Origin: Sanguinoderma infundibulare
Taxonomy: Eukaryota; Basidiomycota; Agaricomycetes; Polyporales; Polyporaceae
Assembly: GCA_032821775.1 (NCBI GenBank)
Contig: JAVLRN010000008.1
Location: forward strand, 1,984,001-2,048,000
DNA: 64,000 nucleotides
Direction of reading: 5' to 3'
Shown here: positions 10,274 through 23,978 of the stretch, piece after piece
Position numbering within the stretch: position 1 is the stretch's first letter
How the letters are laid out: every line of letters begins with the position of its first letter
Notes under the pieces: generated by a model
What the model was told of the DNA's origin: nothing
Database searches by the model: none
Seen by the model: the letters and a program-made list of their open reading frames with translations, nothing else
Program-made: the position numbers and the translations under genes

Positions 10274-12527
10274 TCACGACAAAGCCTCCACCTTCAGGAG
10301 CATCTCCGGCTTCGTGCTCTCCTCGCCCATCGTCGGGTAGACAATCGCAGAAGAGTTCCAAGTGATCGGCTGGTCGGTGAGTTCAAACGAGAACTTCGGC
10401 AGCAAGACGGCTAGGACGACCTCTGTATCGAACAAACTTTCAGCAATGTGCGAGGTAGCGAAGGATGCACAGAATCCACTTACTCATCTCCAGTTGAGAG
10501 AATTTCAAGCCACTGAACACGTCAACGAAAGGTATCAGTACGCGTTCTCCACTCATGATGTGCCAATCACTCACATGCACGAACGCGACCCGGCGCCGAA
10601 CGTCATACTGAAGGTCTGTGAGCTTCAAACGACCAAAGGCGACGGATGGCCGCTTACAGGTTCGCGTACACCCCGGGAACGCGAGCGTCCTCCAACGCGC
10701 TCGGCAAAGGTGCCAACCACCGCTCGGGCTTCCACTCATTCGCGTCCTCTCCCCAGAGTTGTCGGTCGCTGTTGCTGCCCTGGTAGTTCAAAAACGCGAT
10801 CGTGCCTTTCGGAACCATGACCTCATTCACGTCCTTCCCGTCCCGGCAACGGACTGGGTTCGACAGCGGGATTACCAAATCCTTCGCGGCTCTACAGCTG
10901 TCGTCAGTACTGTGCGGGATATAGTTGCACTCGAAGTACGCACATGCGAGCGGAGACCGTGGCAGGGGAGAAGATGCGCAAGGTCTCGCGGCAGACGGCG
11001 TCGAGATACGGGAGCTTGATCAAATCGTCATACGGCGTGTCCGTTTCTTCACTTCCACACCCGCCTCGCGCTTCCACAAGCTCCTCACGGAGCTTTTCCT
11101 GGACGGTCGGGTTCTGTGCGAGCAGCTGGAAGATGCGGCAGAGAGCGTTCGATGTCGTATCCATTCCAGCGATGATGAAAGTCCTTGCAATCCAATCAGG
11201 GGGCGGGTTTTCAAAACGAAAATAGGTGTGCTCACGACATCTGGGCATGTAGCTCTTCGTCCGAAAGCCTCTCTGCCTCAGAAGCGGTCATGTTCGCCCT
11301 CACTGGCCGCGTCGTCAATAACGTCACACACACCGCAGCTCGGACGACCACTTACGACAAACACTCATGAGATCTTTACCCTCTCCGACTTCCTCCATCA
11401 AAGCCTCGTCGCCTTTCTGCAAGGCGGACTTCTTCTCGCTAACGATCTCCTGCGAGCGCTTCCGTATAGTGTCGCAAATCTTGACGACCTGACGAGCGCC
11501 GGGCTGGGGAACTATGCTTAGGAGTCGGCGCAAGAGCGAATCCGGCAGGATGTACGTGAGTCGGTCCATGAGGATGGCAATGAACTCCAATCGGCTCAGT
11601 GCCGGGCTGAGAGTTTACGAACCAACTGTTTAATCAGAGGACTCTAGGAGAGTCGCCGAGGAAAGAGCTTACAAGAACAGCTTCAGGGACTCGCCATAGT
11701 CGTCGGCCGAGTCTCCGTCGAAGTTATCGAATGAGTAACCCAGTCCAGCTTGGCCGATCATCTCGAGCGTCGTCCGACCCATCCAATCATTGAAGTCGAG
11801 AACTTGGGACGTTCCGTCCGCGGGTACGCGGCTATTGAGAGCCGTCCGGACCTATCGGGCGGTGTGAGGTTCGGGTGCAGCCTGGCAAGCAAACGAGACG
11901 AACCTTGTGTGCGACGCTATAGAAAATATGGCACATGTTGCGAAGATGGGCTACTGAGAACACAGGGGTCAGCATCTTTCGTTGCTTCTTGTGCTGTGCG
12001 CCGTCCGTCGACAATAGTCCGGGACCAAGGAGCACGGTGAATGGGCTGTAGAGTAATGTTGTCAGCAAGCAGTAGGATTATGATGAATACGGAAGCAACA
12101 AACTTGGAAGGGGAAACATTAGTCGGAAAGAATTCTTGTTCCTTGACCAGGATGGTATGGAGAGCCTTAGGATCATGCACGAGAAGCACGCGTCTCTGTT
12201 GTTGATGTTAGAGTAAGAAGTTGGCCTGAACGACATTGTGACATACTCCCAAGAGGCCGACCATGACCGAGACGGGGCCATACGTCTCGGCAAGGTGCGC
12301 CCAGTACTTCCACATCTGCCGAGTTGGAATTTCCTTAAAATTGCCTATGCGAATCAAGTTAGATGGTCTCTTTGATACGGAAGCAGTGACGAACCTAGGA
12401 GAAGAGAGGTAGGAGTGGGGCCTGGGAGGTTCTCCAGCGGAGACCGCACTATAAAATTCCCAAAGAGCCACCATAAGGCATAGGGCACGGTCACGGCCCC
12501 CGCCGCAAGAAGCCAAGGAGCGGCCAT
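10274..12527 (-). CDS. Cytochrome P450 monooxygenase, microsomal, 548 aa
   Basis: Twelve exons fit with correct phases (high to low coordinate): 12395-12527, 12247-12344, 12104-12195, 11904-12045, 11673-11851, 11356-11606, 11236-11302, 10944-11183, 10658-10891, 10575-10607, 10484-10512 and 10274-10422. The protein begins with a membrane anchor (MAAPWLLAAGAVTVPYALWW) and a proline-rich hinge NLPGPTPTS. It has the C-helix WxxR-equivalent region QHKKQRKMLTPVF, the I-helix oxygen-binding AGMDTTSN, the K-helix ETLR, PERW, and the haem-binding loop FGAGSRSCIG. All essential P450 elements are intact. The NLPGP/KQRKMLTPVF style resembles basidiomycete CYP5150-like enzymes, but I cannot assign a family without alignment. 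The substrate is unknown; the likely partner is ER cytochrome P450 reductase. Confidence 0.92.
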
Positions 12528-13359
12528 ACAAGCTGGTGGAAGATTCGAGCTCAAGAATAAGGTACGCCAACGACATGATAGGCTTTATACGCCACAGGTC
12601 GGGCAGCGTCCCAAGTCGTGATGCCGGAGAGGCCTTGCAGATGGGAATTTCATCACTACGCTGTGCGGACTCGGGCCCTACAATGACTCGATCTACCGAA
12701 TCTATCCAATAGACAGGTGCCGCGCGTCGCTGGAGGGCACACGCACCTGACCGGCCGCAGCTGGGTCGCAGTAAAGAATCCAGTGTCTCTCCCGATCTGT
12801 CCCGGCGGTGGCGTCCCACGTCAGCTTGTGACGGCGTTCAAGCTGCAAGCAAGGCAAATGAGCTATGAAAAGATACATTACGGCCAAAAACGGACTCCTC
12901 GTGCGGTGCATTTATTATGAATGCCATGCGGATGGCCTCGCGATGCGAATTCGACTCGTCGCCTTCAAAGCTTCAAATTCGGGTTACGATACTACACTTG
13001 CTAAATAAGTTAGAGTGGTGAGGCATATGATGATCCAGTGGTACACAGGCAGACCAGCACAATAAAAATAGCGGTGGTTGTGAGTGACAGCGCTACTTGG
13101 TGCATGCACTGTGACGGTTAAGAGAGGACAGTGGAGTAGATAAGTACACGCTGGTGACACCGATAGAACGAACCGTGGGAATGGGTTGCCGAGCCATGAT
13201 CGTCAAAAATGGAAATGTAGACGCGCATGGATGATGCACTGCATCGTCATCATCATCTCCGAATACGCCGCCAAATTTGATGTTGCAACGATTCCGAACC
13301 GTACTCGTGATGCACGACGATTGGGAGCAATAAATCAGTAAACTGGGGTCAGCCTGTGC
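12528..13359. other. Intergenic, no gene seen
   Basis: This is the gap between the P450 start and the end of the minus-strand F-box gene. It presumably contains the P450 promoter. I see no repeat or RNA. Confidence 0.5.
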
Positions 13360-14995
13360 TCACATGATTTGAACATTGGTACATTGGTTCATACGCGCCT
13401 TGAGGACATTCACCCACAAGCATGGCGAGTCGTCAACCTGCTCGCCAGACGCGCCTTCCCTCCCTCTATCGCCCGGTCTCTCCGCCGCAAGGTCACAGGA
13501 ATGGAAAACGAGCTGGTCCAGGGGAATGCCCAGTGCGGAGCGTTCTTCGACGAGTTCGGTAAGGGCCTCAGCAACGGTCCGGTCGAGCTCGAAGTGCTTC
13601 AATTTGATGGTGCACAATCTCGGGCAGAGGACGTGGGCTTGGGCCATCCCATCTCTCGTGCTATCGCGTGCCTTGAGGGACGAAATGAGGGGGACCCAGC
13701 ATGATGTTGCCCACTGGCGCCAGTCGAAGCGGAGTCGGCTAATATGGGGAAAGCGGGAGAACAACTGTACCCAAAGATTCGGGGGGAAGGTACGCGGGAA
13801 GCCCGGATGGACGCGAGCTTCGGTGATCGGGGAGCGCGCGCAAGCCTGCAGGATCCTGTCCCAAGCGACGGCTGGATCGCCGTTGGGATCCTCGGGCATC
13901 CAAGGCCCGACACGTATGGTTGTAGAGGACTGTCCTTCTGTTGTCCATAAAGTCACCGAGTCCTCGTATCTATCCACGTTCAGTTCCAAGATTGTGTATG
14001 TGGGGAGGAGGGGTTGAAACAGGCGTTGGTTCGGTGCGACGACCTCCATGAGGTCCAGCGTCGTTACCCCGGAGTGATACACAGATACTTGGCAGGATGG
14101 ACTGACGATGATATCGTCCAATAGCCAGGAAATGCGCCGGGTCTCACCAGAAATCTCTAGGCTCTGGAGGATTGGTAGCGACACAGGGCTATGGGGTAAT
14201 GGTGAGTGGCCAGGTGCGGCATCCCAATCTGGCCAGATGGCTAAGCTTCGTAGATGGGGAGAGTCTCGCAGAGTGGCCCGAAGCTCTACTGGAGATGGAA
14301 AGCCTTCGACCATACGAAGTTCAAAAGCGGATAAGGCCTTGAACGTGAATGGTCCTGGCGCAAGCCTGACGGCGCATAGGGACAAAATCCTTAAGCGGGG
14401 GAAGCGGTCGGAGGAGAGTTGAAGCGCATCTCGATACTCCCTCCCTTGGCCCGGCATATCTCCTTGATCAATGGTGAGCTCCTCGAGGGCAGCAAACACG
14501 TCCGTAAATGGAACCAAGACGGTGGTGGCGCAGACGCGATTCCGCCAGGTGGTCAGGCGTAATGTGCGGATGCGCTGCGTCCTGCCTCGGTGAAGCAAAG
14601 CAGTCATGATCTCCTGGGAGTGGGACCACTCGTCAGAGACTTCAACGTCGAGAAGGGCGTCCGACGCTCGGTTCAGGAAGATCTGGAGCCAGGACGTACA
14701 CCGCCAGTCATCGTGATCGATGATCGACGGCCAGAGCGAGGGCGTCGCGATGATGACCGAGTACTAATAGCGACATACAAGCGCCAGATTCCACCATTTC
14801 GAACGAGCCCAAGATTCGTCACGAGACGACAGGATCAGTCGTTGGACTCCTTTGAAGATGTGCACGAGGACCTCTGACAGCAGTTTTTCGACAGGCTGAT
14901 CGTGAAGAGCGGTTAAAATCGACGCGCATACAGAGTCTGTCAAGCACAATTACCTGCTCATTCCGACCCAAGGCTTGATCTGCTTGTGCCTGCAT
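13360..14995 (-). pseudogene. F-box / LRR-like protein gene interrupted by a single in-frame TAG
   Basis: Exon 1 (14954-14995, MQAQADQALGRNEQ) splices in phase 0 to exon 2 (14895 down to 13360). Exon 2 opens with an F-box-like helix (VEKLLSEVLVHIFKGVQ) and reaches the conserved ALVCRY. TAG at 14764-14766 then sits exactly where paralogues have Trp (VCRYWRLIAL in the gene at 42180). The same frame continues without another stop for about 467 codons through leucine-rich repeat-like sequence. F-box proteins recruit substrates to SCF ubiquitin ligases. A TGG-to-TAG change is the only visible lesion, so this is a very young pseudogene, an allele, or possibly a readthrough gene. A truncated product from a later ATG is also conceivable. 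Confidence 0.8.
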
Positions 14996-15836
14996 TGCGA
15001 TTGAACGCACTGGTAGAATCTATGATCGGATGGAAAGAGTTTATGTTAGTTCCCGAGTTCGAATCGCACATCGAGGAAGAGACAACACTGACCCACGATG
15101 GTGGTAGTTACCAACGGGTGGCCGGCGCTTGAAGCAGGCGAAGTGCCTTTACTTGAACAACCACACCGATGCTCGCGAACGCCGGTACACCCAATTGAAT
15201 CGTGGCCTCCATATGTCCCTCGATAATACTCGCACAAAGTCTTAATCCCGCGGCCAATTCAACGTCCCCCAGCACCGCCAGAGCAAAATGAAACGCGCAG
15301 CAACTGATCGAGTGAGTGATTTGGAACGATATGCATTGAGGGCCTTCTACAAATAGAGAATATACTGGTACAGATAGAAAATCGGGAGTCTTGATACATA
15401 AACCCGCCCGACACATCGAGACGCCCCAGGGGCGAGCGCTCGGATCCGAGCACACTAAGCTACACTACGAACGTGAAGTGCCTCCTCTGTTCCGGCGTAC
15501 ATCATGGGATGAATGGAACAGGGGATTTGGGGGATGCGGACAGGCGATTATTCGAATCGACTAGCAGCGGAACGAGAGGACAAACGACGACGAGTGCGGA
15601 GAGAAAAGAGACGTGCAAGAGTCGTGCAACGATGCGATCCAGGCAGAGGCAGTATAGAGACAGAGAGGGGGTGCGAAGCGAACCGAGAGGCGTGGAACGA
15701 ATCACCAAGAATACCCAAGTGCGCGTGCCTATCCTCTTCCCCTTCGTGCTAGGTGTGCTCGAATTCCAGATCCAAAATGCAGTCGGAGTTGAAGGTGAAG
15801 AGGACGGCCAAGACAGGACTGCGGCCCCACAGGCCT
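14996..15836. other. Intergenic, no gene seen
   Basis: Short frames only. The right part (about 15480-15836) probably includes the 3' UTR of the zinc-cluster regulator. Confidence 0.5.
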
Positions 15837-18800
15837 CTAGCCGATGATCGGCGCGGCCATCTGGTAACCGAACGCGTTGAACCCGTTCGTCATATCGTGG
15901 TCCTGCATCGACTGCGGGCTCTCCGGCCACGAGAACCTGCACACAAGCGCAAACGTTGAGCTCTACGCACAGCACGTATCAAGCAAACAAGGCGCAACAT
16001 ACCCAGGCATCATCATGTCCTTCCAATAGTTCGGGTTTTGCAGCGCCATCAGCGGGCCCCACGTGTCGTCCTGCTGTCCTCCAAACTGGAACATGCCTCC
16101 CATATCGTGTCCGTTCGTGTGCCCGTTCACTGTCGTGTACGCCGGCTCTGTCTCGAACCCAGGTGACGACGGCCCGCCGATCGTGAAAGGCGAGTCGATG
16201 AACGACACCGGACTGCTTCCTGCAATGCTCTCATACGACGCCCCACCCGCACCCGCGCCTCCGAGGGTGCCGAACTGGGAGGAAGACGCCTGCGCCTGCT
16301 GGAATGTGCTTGGGTTGTTAGCGTTCGCCGCCCCCGGGGCGGGGCGGTTGCTCGTCTGTGCCTGGGGTTGTGAAGGGGGCTGGTGCTGATCGGACGGACG
16401 AGCACTCACCGCGAGGTCGCGGCGGTGCTTCCTGAGGAGGCCGTGGAGGAAGCGCGAGTGCAGCGCGGGCGTGTGGCGTTCGTCGATGGCGACGTCATGC
16501 GAGCCAAGCTTCTCGATCAAGCGCGAGATGAGGTCAAATATCTCTTGCTGGCGCTCGCGCGGGACGAAGCGGGCGAACTCAGGGCGGAGGAGCTAACGGC
16601 GTGAGGAAGGATTAGTCACAAATCCATGGCTGAAGCGGATCACAGAGATGAAGACGAATTTTTACCTTGAGCAAGAACGCGGACGCGAAGGACGCGAACA
16701 CGAAGTGGCCATCGGGGGACGTGCGCATATAGCCAGTCGGGATGAGGGACTCAATCAAAGTGACGACGACGGTCGTTGCGGCCTCGTAGCACTGCGACAC
16801 AGTCAGAACAACTAGTCACCAGTGCGAGGTAGAATGCTCACCTTGTCGAGGTATAAATGGTCTTCAGGCTGGAAACCACGCCTAAACGCCTGCTGGAAGC
16901 CGAACGAGAACATGACCAGTCTTGAGTACCCGGTGACGCTGGTACGAAACTCATGTATCAGCATCAGCACCAGGCGAGCAGTGAGAAGATCTTACAATGG
17001 AAGGAGCTCCGCCCGGAACTTAAGGGCAGGATCTGGAGAAGCGTTAGTTTCTCAAACCTAGGACCGAGGCTGAGAAACAACCAACCTGTCATGTCGGAGT
17101 CGCGCTGGAAGCGCTCCTTCCACTCCTCGAAGTTCGCCGTGAGTTGCGCGTCGTGCTCAAGGATCGCAGAGCGGAAATCGAGATTCTGCGCGACGGTCAT
17201 TCAGCCCAATGTCCCACACACGCGGACGGAAGACCTTACCTGGTTCAAGCCCGTCGGGGACTCTGGATCGGAGTAGATCACCTCGTGAAACTTCGATACT
17301 ATGCGGAGCACCTGCGCGTAGGCCGACGTGCCGATGTCCAACGGGGAGTTCATGGTCGACGACTTGTACCACTCCACCGAACGGCGGATTGTGCTGCACA
17401 AAGTACGATCACTAACGGCCACCAGTCACAGCTGAAGATGCCCGAAACTCACTAGTCCTCCTTGATCGTCGAGGGTTTCCCGAACTGCGCGGCAGTCGAC
17501 CGATCCAGGTTGAAGCACAGCAGCCAGACCCGCGTCTGGTTGACCATCTCCCGCTGCTGCTTCTCCGTCTTCGGCTTCGCGTTCGACACGACGTGCAAGT
17601 TCAGGTCCGTCGCGATCCGGATTGCCAGTCCAGTGTACAGCCAGCCCCGATCCTCCTCCCAGCGGCGGGCGGGCACGCCGTACAAGCTCATGAGGATGTA
17701 CGCCTGCGAGAGCTCGACGGACTTCCAGCCGTTGAGGAGCGCGGACGCGGCGGCGTGCTTGGCAAAGTGCATCGCGATCGGGTAGATCTCGGACTTCTCC
17801 GTGTAGTACCTCGACGAGATCGCGCACACTGCGACGTCATGCTGTTCAGCAACGGCAGATCGGTGCGAACATACGCGCAAATGGCTCACCGACTGTGAAT
17901 AGGAAGGGGCAGCGAGCGAACGTCGACGCGGGCGTGTGCAGGACGGGGTCGAGCACGTCACAATGCGGGTTGACCCGATCGAAGTAGCTGCAGCAGTTGT
18001 CAGGTTCTGACAATTCAACAAGGAAAATCGGTGCGCGCACATTTTGAAAAGCTTCTCCACGTCGTCCGGCGTAACCAGTCCGTGCACCAAAATCTCCGGC
18101 GGGCTCACGCTCTCGATCATCGTCGCGCGGAGTCCGAGGTTGGATGCAGGGCCCGGGTCGAAGAATGTTTCACACGCGACGCCCTGTCCGATCCATGGCC
18201 CGTCAACAATCCGGACCCGCGCACGGCAGATGGCCCACTCACAACGTCGTCGTCGGACGATTCGCCCTCTTTGGGCTTCGCCGGTGCCTTCTTCCTGCTT
18301 CTCCGCTTGTTGTCCAGCGCAAGGTTCGCAAGCAACCCAATCGGGGCCGCCTCGTTCGGCAGCGCAGTCGGCCTGTCCTCGGCATCCTTCAGCGGCTCGT
18401 CGTCCTCTGGCTGGCCGACGCTTCCCTTCTCCGTCGCCTCGCCTCCCGCGCCGTCCGCGCCGTCCTCGTCGGAGGAGTCGCTCTGGCCGTCCGCGCGCGT
18501 GTCCATCTTGAATGCACTGAGGCCAGCCGAGGCCCCGGCTGCCTGCACGCTCGACTGTAGCCGATCGAGCCAGGCAAGCACATTCTGGTTGTTCTGGTCC
18601 GTCGGGGACGTCGCCATCCGGTACGACGCGATCGACATCGGCGTCGCCAAATACGGGTTATGGATCTGCGACGGGAATGGTTAGCGTATGCACATCCCGA
18701 AGTGGATATACACCCGCGGCGGCGTCGCGCTGCCGGATCCGGCGCCGGCGCCGCAGAACGGGAGAAGGCAAAGGAAGGCGGGAACATACCTGTTTGAGCA

Positions 18801-20633
18801 GCGATTCGATGATGGCATTCTTCTGGCGGATTTGCGCGAGAAGGTACTCTCTTTTGCTGTGGCGGGGAAGGACGACGTTCCAGTCAGCGAGCAGTTCATC
18901 GCCGTCAGAGTAGTCGGCAGAAGAGGAGGAAATCGACGACAGCGACGACCACGACTCGTCCGAGGAGCCGTCAGCGGATATCGACATCACGGGGCTACGA
19001 ATCAGGGATGCGTGAGCGGACAGCCGCGCCTCCGCGCCGCTGTTGCTCATGTTTTAAATGATGGTCCCCCGAGAGCATAAAAGGAAGGCGCGAAGGGGGG
19101 AAGCCAGGGCCGAGAGGGAAATTTGGAGACTCACTTTGGTGCATTCCGGGGCTTCCTGCCTTCGACGATACACTGGTGGCCGCCTGACTTGCAGCGCTTG
19201 CACGTGTTCTCGTCCGCGGGGAATTCGCACCTCATCTGCCGCACCGCCATGCACGCTCGTCAGCCTCCGAACCGACACGATCCACGAACGCTGCCTCAAC
19301 AGGCATCGTCCGCGCGCCTGGGGCGTTGCGGATGCGGCGAGAAGACGTACCTTGAGCTTCTTGCAATGCTTGCACGCCCCGGGACTACGATAGTGCCCAT
19401 GATGCCGAGGAAACCGCACAGGGACCCAGCACGCATCGGACGCCGACGCGGCACGAAGAACCGGCCAGACGCCCAGACGTCCACCGTCACGGCGCAAATA
19501 AACACCGGATGGCAATGGCACCGACGGCAGCGTGGCGGGCAATCGAAGCGATCGAATGCGACCACGGCGAGCGGTTTACACACGCACATGCGGCAGAACG
19601 GGAGAGGAAGCATCGCCAGAGATGGCTTTATCAGTGCGCGCCAACGCAAGACAGTTCCGAGAAGCACTCACAGCCGGACGGGCAACGCGCCCTGACCCTG
19701 CGGCGGGGGGACGCTCACGGTCGCGAACCCAGTCGCGCCCGACAGCGGCTCGTCATCGCTCCCGCTGTCGCTGTCGGCGTCTTGCGAGTCGTCCACGCGT
19801 GCACGCTTCGCGGCCTTGCCCCCGCCTCGCCCGCGGCCACCCCCGCCCCGCGCGCCGCTTCCGGACGGGTGCCGAGACGAGGACGCGTGCGCCTGTTGTG
19901 GCGCGTGCTGGGATGCCAAGGGGGGATAAGCATGAGTTTGTCCGTCGTCGGTACCACCCACCGAAGGGGTCGACACAGAGGACGGCAGGTTGGTGAAGTC
20001 CGAGTTCGGCGTGTACGTCGTCGAGGACGCGTACTGGTCCGGCTGGTAGCCGACGAAGTTGTATGACGAGTGCTGCTGTTGGGCGGGCGCTTGTTGCGCG
20101 TCCCGGGCGCCGACGTCCGTGGTGACCGGATAGAAGTAGCCCTCGGTGCCTGCTGGCGACTGGAGCCCAAACGACTGCTGGTGCTGGTGCCCTGGCGGGG
20201 ACTGCTGCGATGGCTGGTACGGTCCAGCCTGAGATGGTGCCCCGGCGGGCATCCGCAATTGCGGGGCGGGGGGATAATTGACAGCGGCGCCACCACGGCG
20301 CGAGATTCGTGCTCCCGGCAGGGCACGTTGTGGGCGATCAGGAGCCTGCGTCTGTGCCTGTTGGACGAGGTGCGAGTCGTACGAAGGGCCCTGTTCGGGA
20401 CCGTACTGCTCGTGTACGAAGTTGTACTGGTTTTGGGCGGGGGGAACGTGATGGAGCTGGGACTGTTGGAAGGGGACGTTACCGGATGTCTGTGCCTGCC
20501 CTGACCCGTAGCCATACTGCCCCTGCCCGCTCTCTGACTGTGGATAGTGCGCCATGACCCACTGCTGGTAGTCGAGGCCCTCCTGGACGATCGCTTGGTT
20601 CGGGTCGTAGAAAGATGGCGGGGGCCCGATCAT
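15837..20633 (-). CDS. Zn2Cys6 transcription factor with fungal-specific regulatory domain
   Basis: A long multi-exon regulator with about a dozen short introns, from ATG at 20633 (MIGPPPSFYDPNQAIV) to TAG at 15837-15839. The N-terminal ~300 residues are Gln/Pro-rich, then acidic and basic patches precede the DNA-binding domain. The zinc cluster is split by an intron at about 19213-19350: GACKHCKKLK plus MRCEFPADENTCKRCKSGGH, giving C-x2-C-x6-C-x8-C-x2-C-x6-C with all six cysteines. Next come a basic linker (EGRKPRNAPK), a coiled-coil-like REYLLAQIRQKNAIIESLLK (about 18795-18850), an acidic stretch, and the fungal_trans middle domain (SALLNGWKSVELSQAYILMS, RIATDLNLH). The C-terminus is Gln/Gly-rich. 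The cluster style resembles PriB-type basidiomycete regulators (from memory, unverified). It should act in the nucleus; target genes are unknown. Confidence 0.9.
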
Positions 20634-23600
20634 GGAGGGCGATGGGTGCGGCCGGGGAACTGGCGGGATAGGAACCGAGACTGAGCGTGCTGCGAGCGAC
20701 GGAAGAGAGAAGTGTACGCGCACCTGAGGTGGGAAGATTGGCGAGCTCTAGAGGCTTGTATGGGCCTGGGGCTTGTAAAGGCGGACAATGAATGGATCAG
20801 AACGGCTAGCGCTTCGAGTTACTTAAAGGAGTGCATACCTCCGGAGTCCCTCTGGCTGGCTGCGTTGCCGGGTGACCGACTGGCCCGTTGAGAACTGGAC
20901 ATGGAGCTGTCACCACCCGCACGCCGTCTAATATGGTGGAAGATAATCGATGTCCAAGTGGCAGTGTATCCCTTCGAGAAGTCGCCGTGCCTCCAGAATA
21001 CTCGCCACGATGTCTCCGTGGAAGGCGCGGGAGAACTTTGTCAGGCTGGTCCGGTGCACCCCACACCGCCTTGTTTGTAGTCGTTAGCTGCCACTGGTGC
21101 TGGAATTCAGTTGCAGCCCAATGGACAAAGAGCGCGGGAGGAGATGCGGAATCGAAGATGACAAACACCTGCCAAGCTGTTGGACTTATATTTGCTCACG
21201 CGGGTTGCGCGCTTGGACCAGAACACGAAGCTGGACCCTGAGTTGTGTCCCGAGAGAAAGCAGTAGGCTGTAGATAGACTGGAGGGCAACTGGGGGAAGC
21301 GGTCGTTGTACAACCTTGGCTCACGGCAGGGACGTCGGATCCCAACGCTGAATGCATTCATCGGGATACAGATCGTCCCCACCGATCACAATTCCGATTC
21401 CAGTCGATCATCGCCTCTCTGCACTGAAGCGAGCCACACGCAGCAATACTTATCCACCGGTATCTCGTTGCATTACCATCGTCAGCTGCACCACAATCTA
21501 TCCCCTGTCCTCAATCCCGCCCCGACATAATGCGGAGGATGGCGGGCGTCATCATCGATCTCTGATTTGACGAGATCGGACCCGGGATGTCGTCGGGAAT
21601 CGGAAACGATCGGGGTCATTATTACTTATCCGCCTGATGGCCCTCGACCTCCCGCGACAGACATATCTGTACGCGGAGGGTGGTTTGCCGTGTCTTATGT
21701 ATCCTCTTCTCGACGCTAGTGGGCTCGTAGGGTGCGCTGGAATCTTGGGAAGAGGACCGTAATTTGCATCGTGTCAAGCTTCCCCCGCTGCATCAAAGAC
21801 AGTCCGCGAGGCAAGATCTGAGCGTGGGTAAGATCTCGCCCAATATCAATCCGCCAATGCTGTTCGTCCCCTCACCTTCTACACTGAACGCATCATGGCG
21901 CCCAACATCCGACTCGGTTGGAATCTGGAGAAATGTCCTGAAACATGCCGAGATCGGTTAATGTCTGGATTTCGCACATAGCTGGCTTGACGCGGACTTA
22001 GCCAGAGATGCACGTCTCCGGACTTCTGTCTTGTGGGATAAAGATTGCCTTGACCACATTTTTCCTGGCTACCTTATATTGCCCTGGGTTATAGACAAGA
22101 AAGGAGCGTGTGGCTATACCAACCGAAGGCGTTTGAGCTCCAGGAGGGTCATGCCAGCGGCTGAAGACAAAGATTTCGTGAGCGCTGAAATTGTACAAGG
22201 CCATGCAGGATCACCCTCCGCAGCGCAGCGGCAGCTCGTAGTCACACTCGTGAAACAAAACACGGTGTGTTGGTCGCGCCGCAATTGTCTGGACAGCGAC
22301 AGGCCCAGTCGCCATCCGCGAACCAGTGGTACGCCATGCTCAATTGACGAAGGCAAATTCCTGTCCGGTGACAATCTATCGCCGGACAATCGTCAGTGAC
22401 GGAAGTGACAGGAAACGTAAGAAGCTAAGATCTAGAACTTGTAGGTCAGATCTCTATTCAGCGAAGTGCATCGTGGCGAGACAGCGACCAACCAACGATC
22501 TGCACGTATCTTCCTTAATCAGTCGTGTCGCTGTGGTCGGAGCGTGGTGTTAGAAAGTGAACGCTGCTGTCTCTGCAGGACATTCCGCGGGAACATCCTG
22601 GGCTCAGGAAGAGACAACGATGACAGCCTCCGAGGTATATGTCGCGGTAGTTTGCGGGAACCGACCGGCATGGGAGTTGCGGATTTCATAAGGCAATGTG
22701 AATTAGGCGGCTTACGTTGGAAGGGTCCTCCGGGCCCGCTGAATTTGATACGTGGCCTTGGTTTGATGGCGTTCCCGTAGGAACCTTGTTATAAAAAATG
22801 CGTTACGCCAACCACAGGTGGATCGTGATGCAAATAACTTGTGTACCCCTACGGCTTGTCCCCGTATCACGTCCGAAACTAAACGGCAAGATGAGCAATC
22901 GTGTCACATTAGGGCCTTCACTCACCGCACTGAGACATGGGATGCGTCAAATCAGCCGGAGAAGGCTTGCTGCACGCTACAAAGCGACTACACACGGCAG
23001 AGTGCCTGAAGCTGAGGCCGTCTATGAGCTTCAGAACGGTGGGGTCAGGAACTTTACTGGGTTGGTCAATGAAACAGTTGTTGATATTATGCACCGCAGA
23101 CCTTCTCAGTTTCCCATCCATCAATAAGTTCTCAAACACATGGGGCTGCACCGTTGTCCGTTGTGTGACGTCTCCAGAGAGGCCGTTTATAAGGGCATAT
23201 TAGCCGCGACGTTGAAAAACCTGGACCGAGTTGGATGGGGCAGGACTTCATTGATGAGGTGACGTCGGACTTCGACCCAATCAAGACACGGCGCATAGCA
23301 TGTTGCGGATAGGATTCGGGTTCTCCCGCATTTCGTGTCACTGACCGTCCAGTTAGCCACGGCCACCATGATTGTCGCATATATGCGTCTTCCGCGTCAT
23401 ATGAGGGCATTGTATATATGCGGGTGAATGTAATAGTCAACCTACATGGACGACATTGTAAAGGGAACACCATATTTTTCACAGTACGCCAGGCCATTCC
23501 GGCACCGGGGCTAGGATATCGTGGCGTCCTAATCTATCTTCGACGTGGAGAGGGACAATCGAAGAGAATAGTCTGACACACCTCGAACTGAACCTCCACC

Positions 23601-23978
23601 CTCCGCCTGGGCCCTGAATGCCTGCGCAACTGGTTTCCGCAAAACCTTCGATTCATCGGTACTTGGGCGCTCCGACGATGTCATAAGCTCAAGGCTCCCT
23701 TCGCCGACGAAAACGGAGGTGGATGTTTAGTTTAATGTTGTCGATGTGACCGTAAAGTTTGGACTCGAAAACTTTGGAGTTAGCAGTTAGCCGGGGGATG
23801 GAGGTGGTTGTGGAGGAAGGAGGACGAGAGAAAGAGTGCTTAAAGTTGATCGGACAGCAAATGTGGGCGCCCCGCGGGCTGCCACGTGTGTGCTGGCCCA
23901 GGCATCTTCCGCTACTGCCACGACATTGGCCTCAGTGTTTGCATCCCTCACTTCGCTCTAACTTCGCAGTTACGTGCA
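20634..23978. other. Large gap without a recognisable gene
   Basis: The left end (to about 21500) is likely the long 5' leader and promoter of the zinc-cluster regulator. The rest holds only short frames on both strands (for example 20806-21168 minus, 22031-22399 plus, 22798-23127 plus) with no motifs. No inverted terminal repeats were found. Confidence 0.5.
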
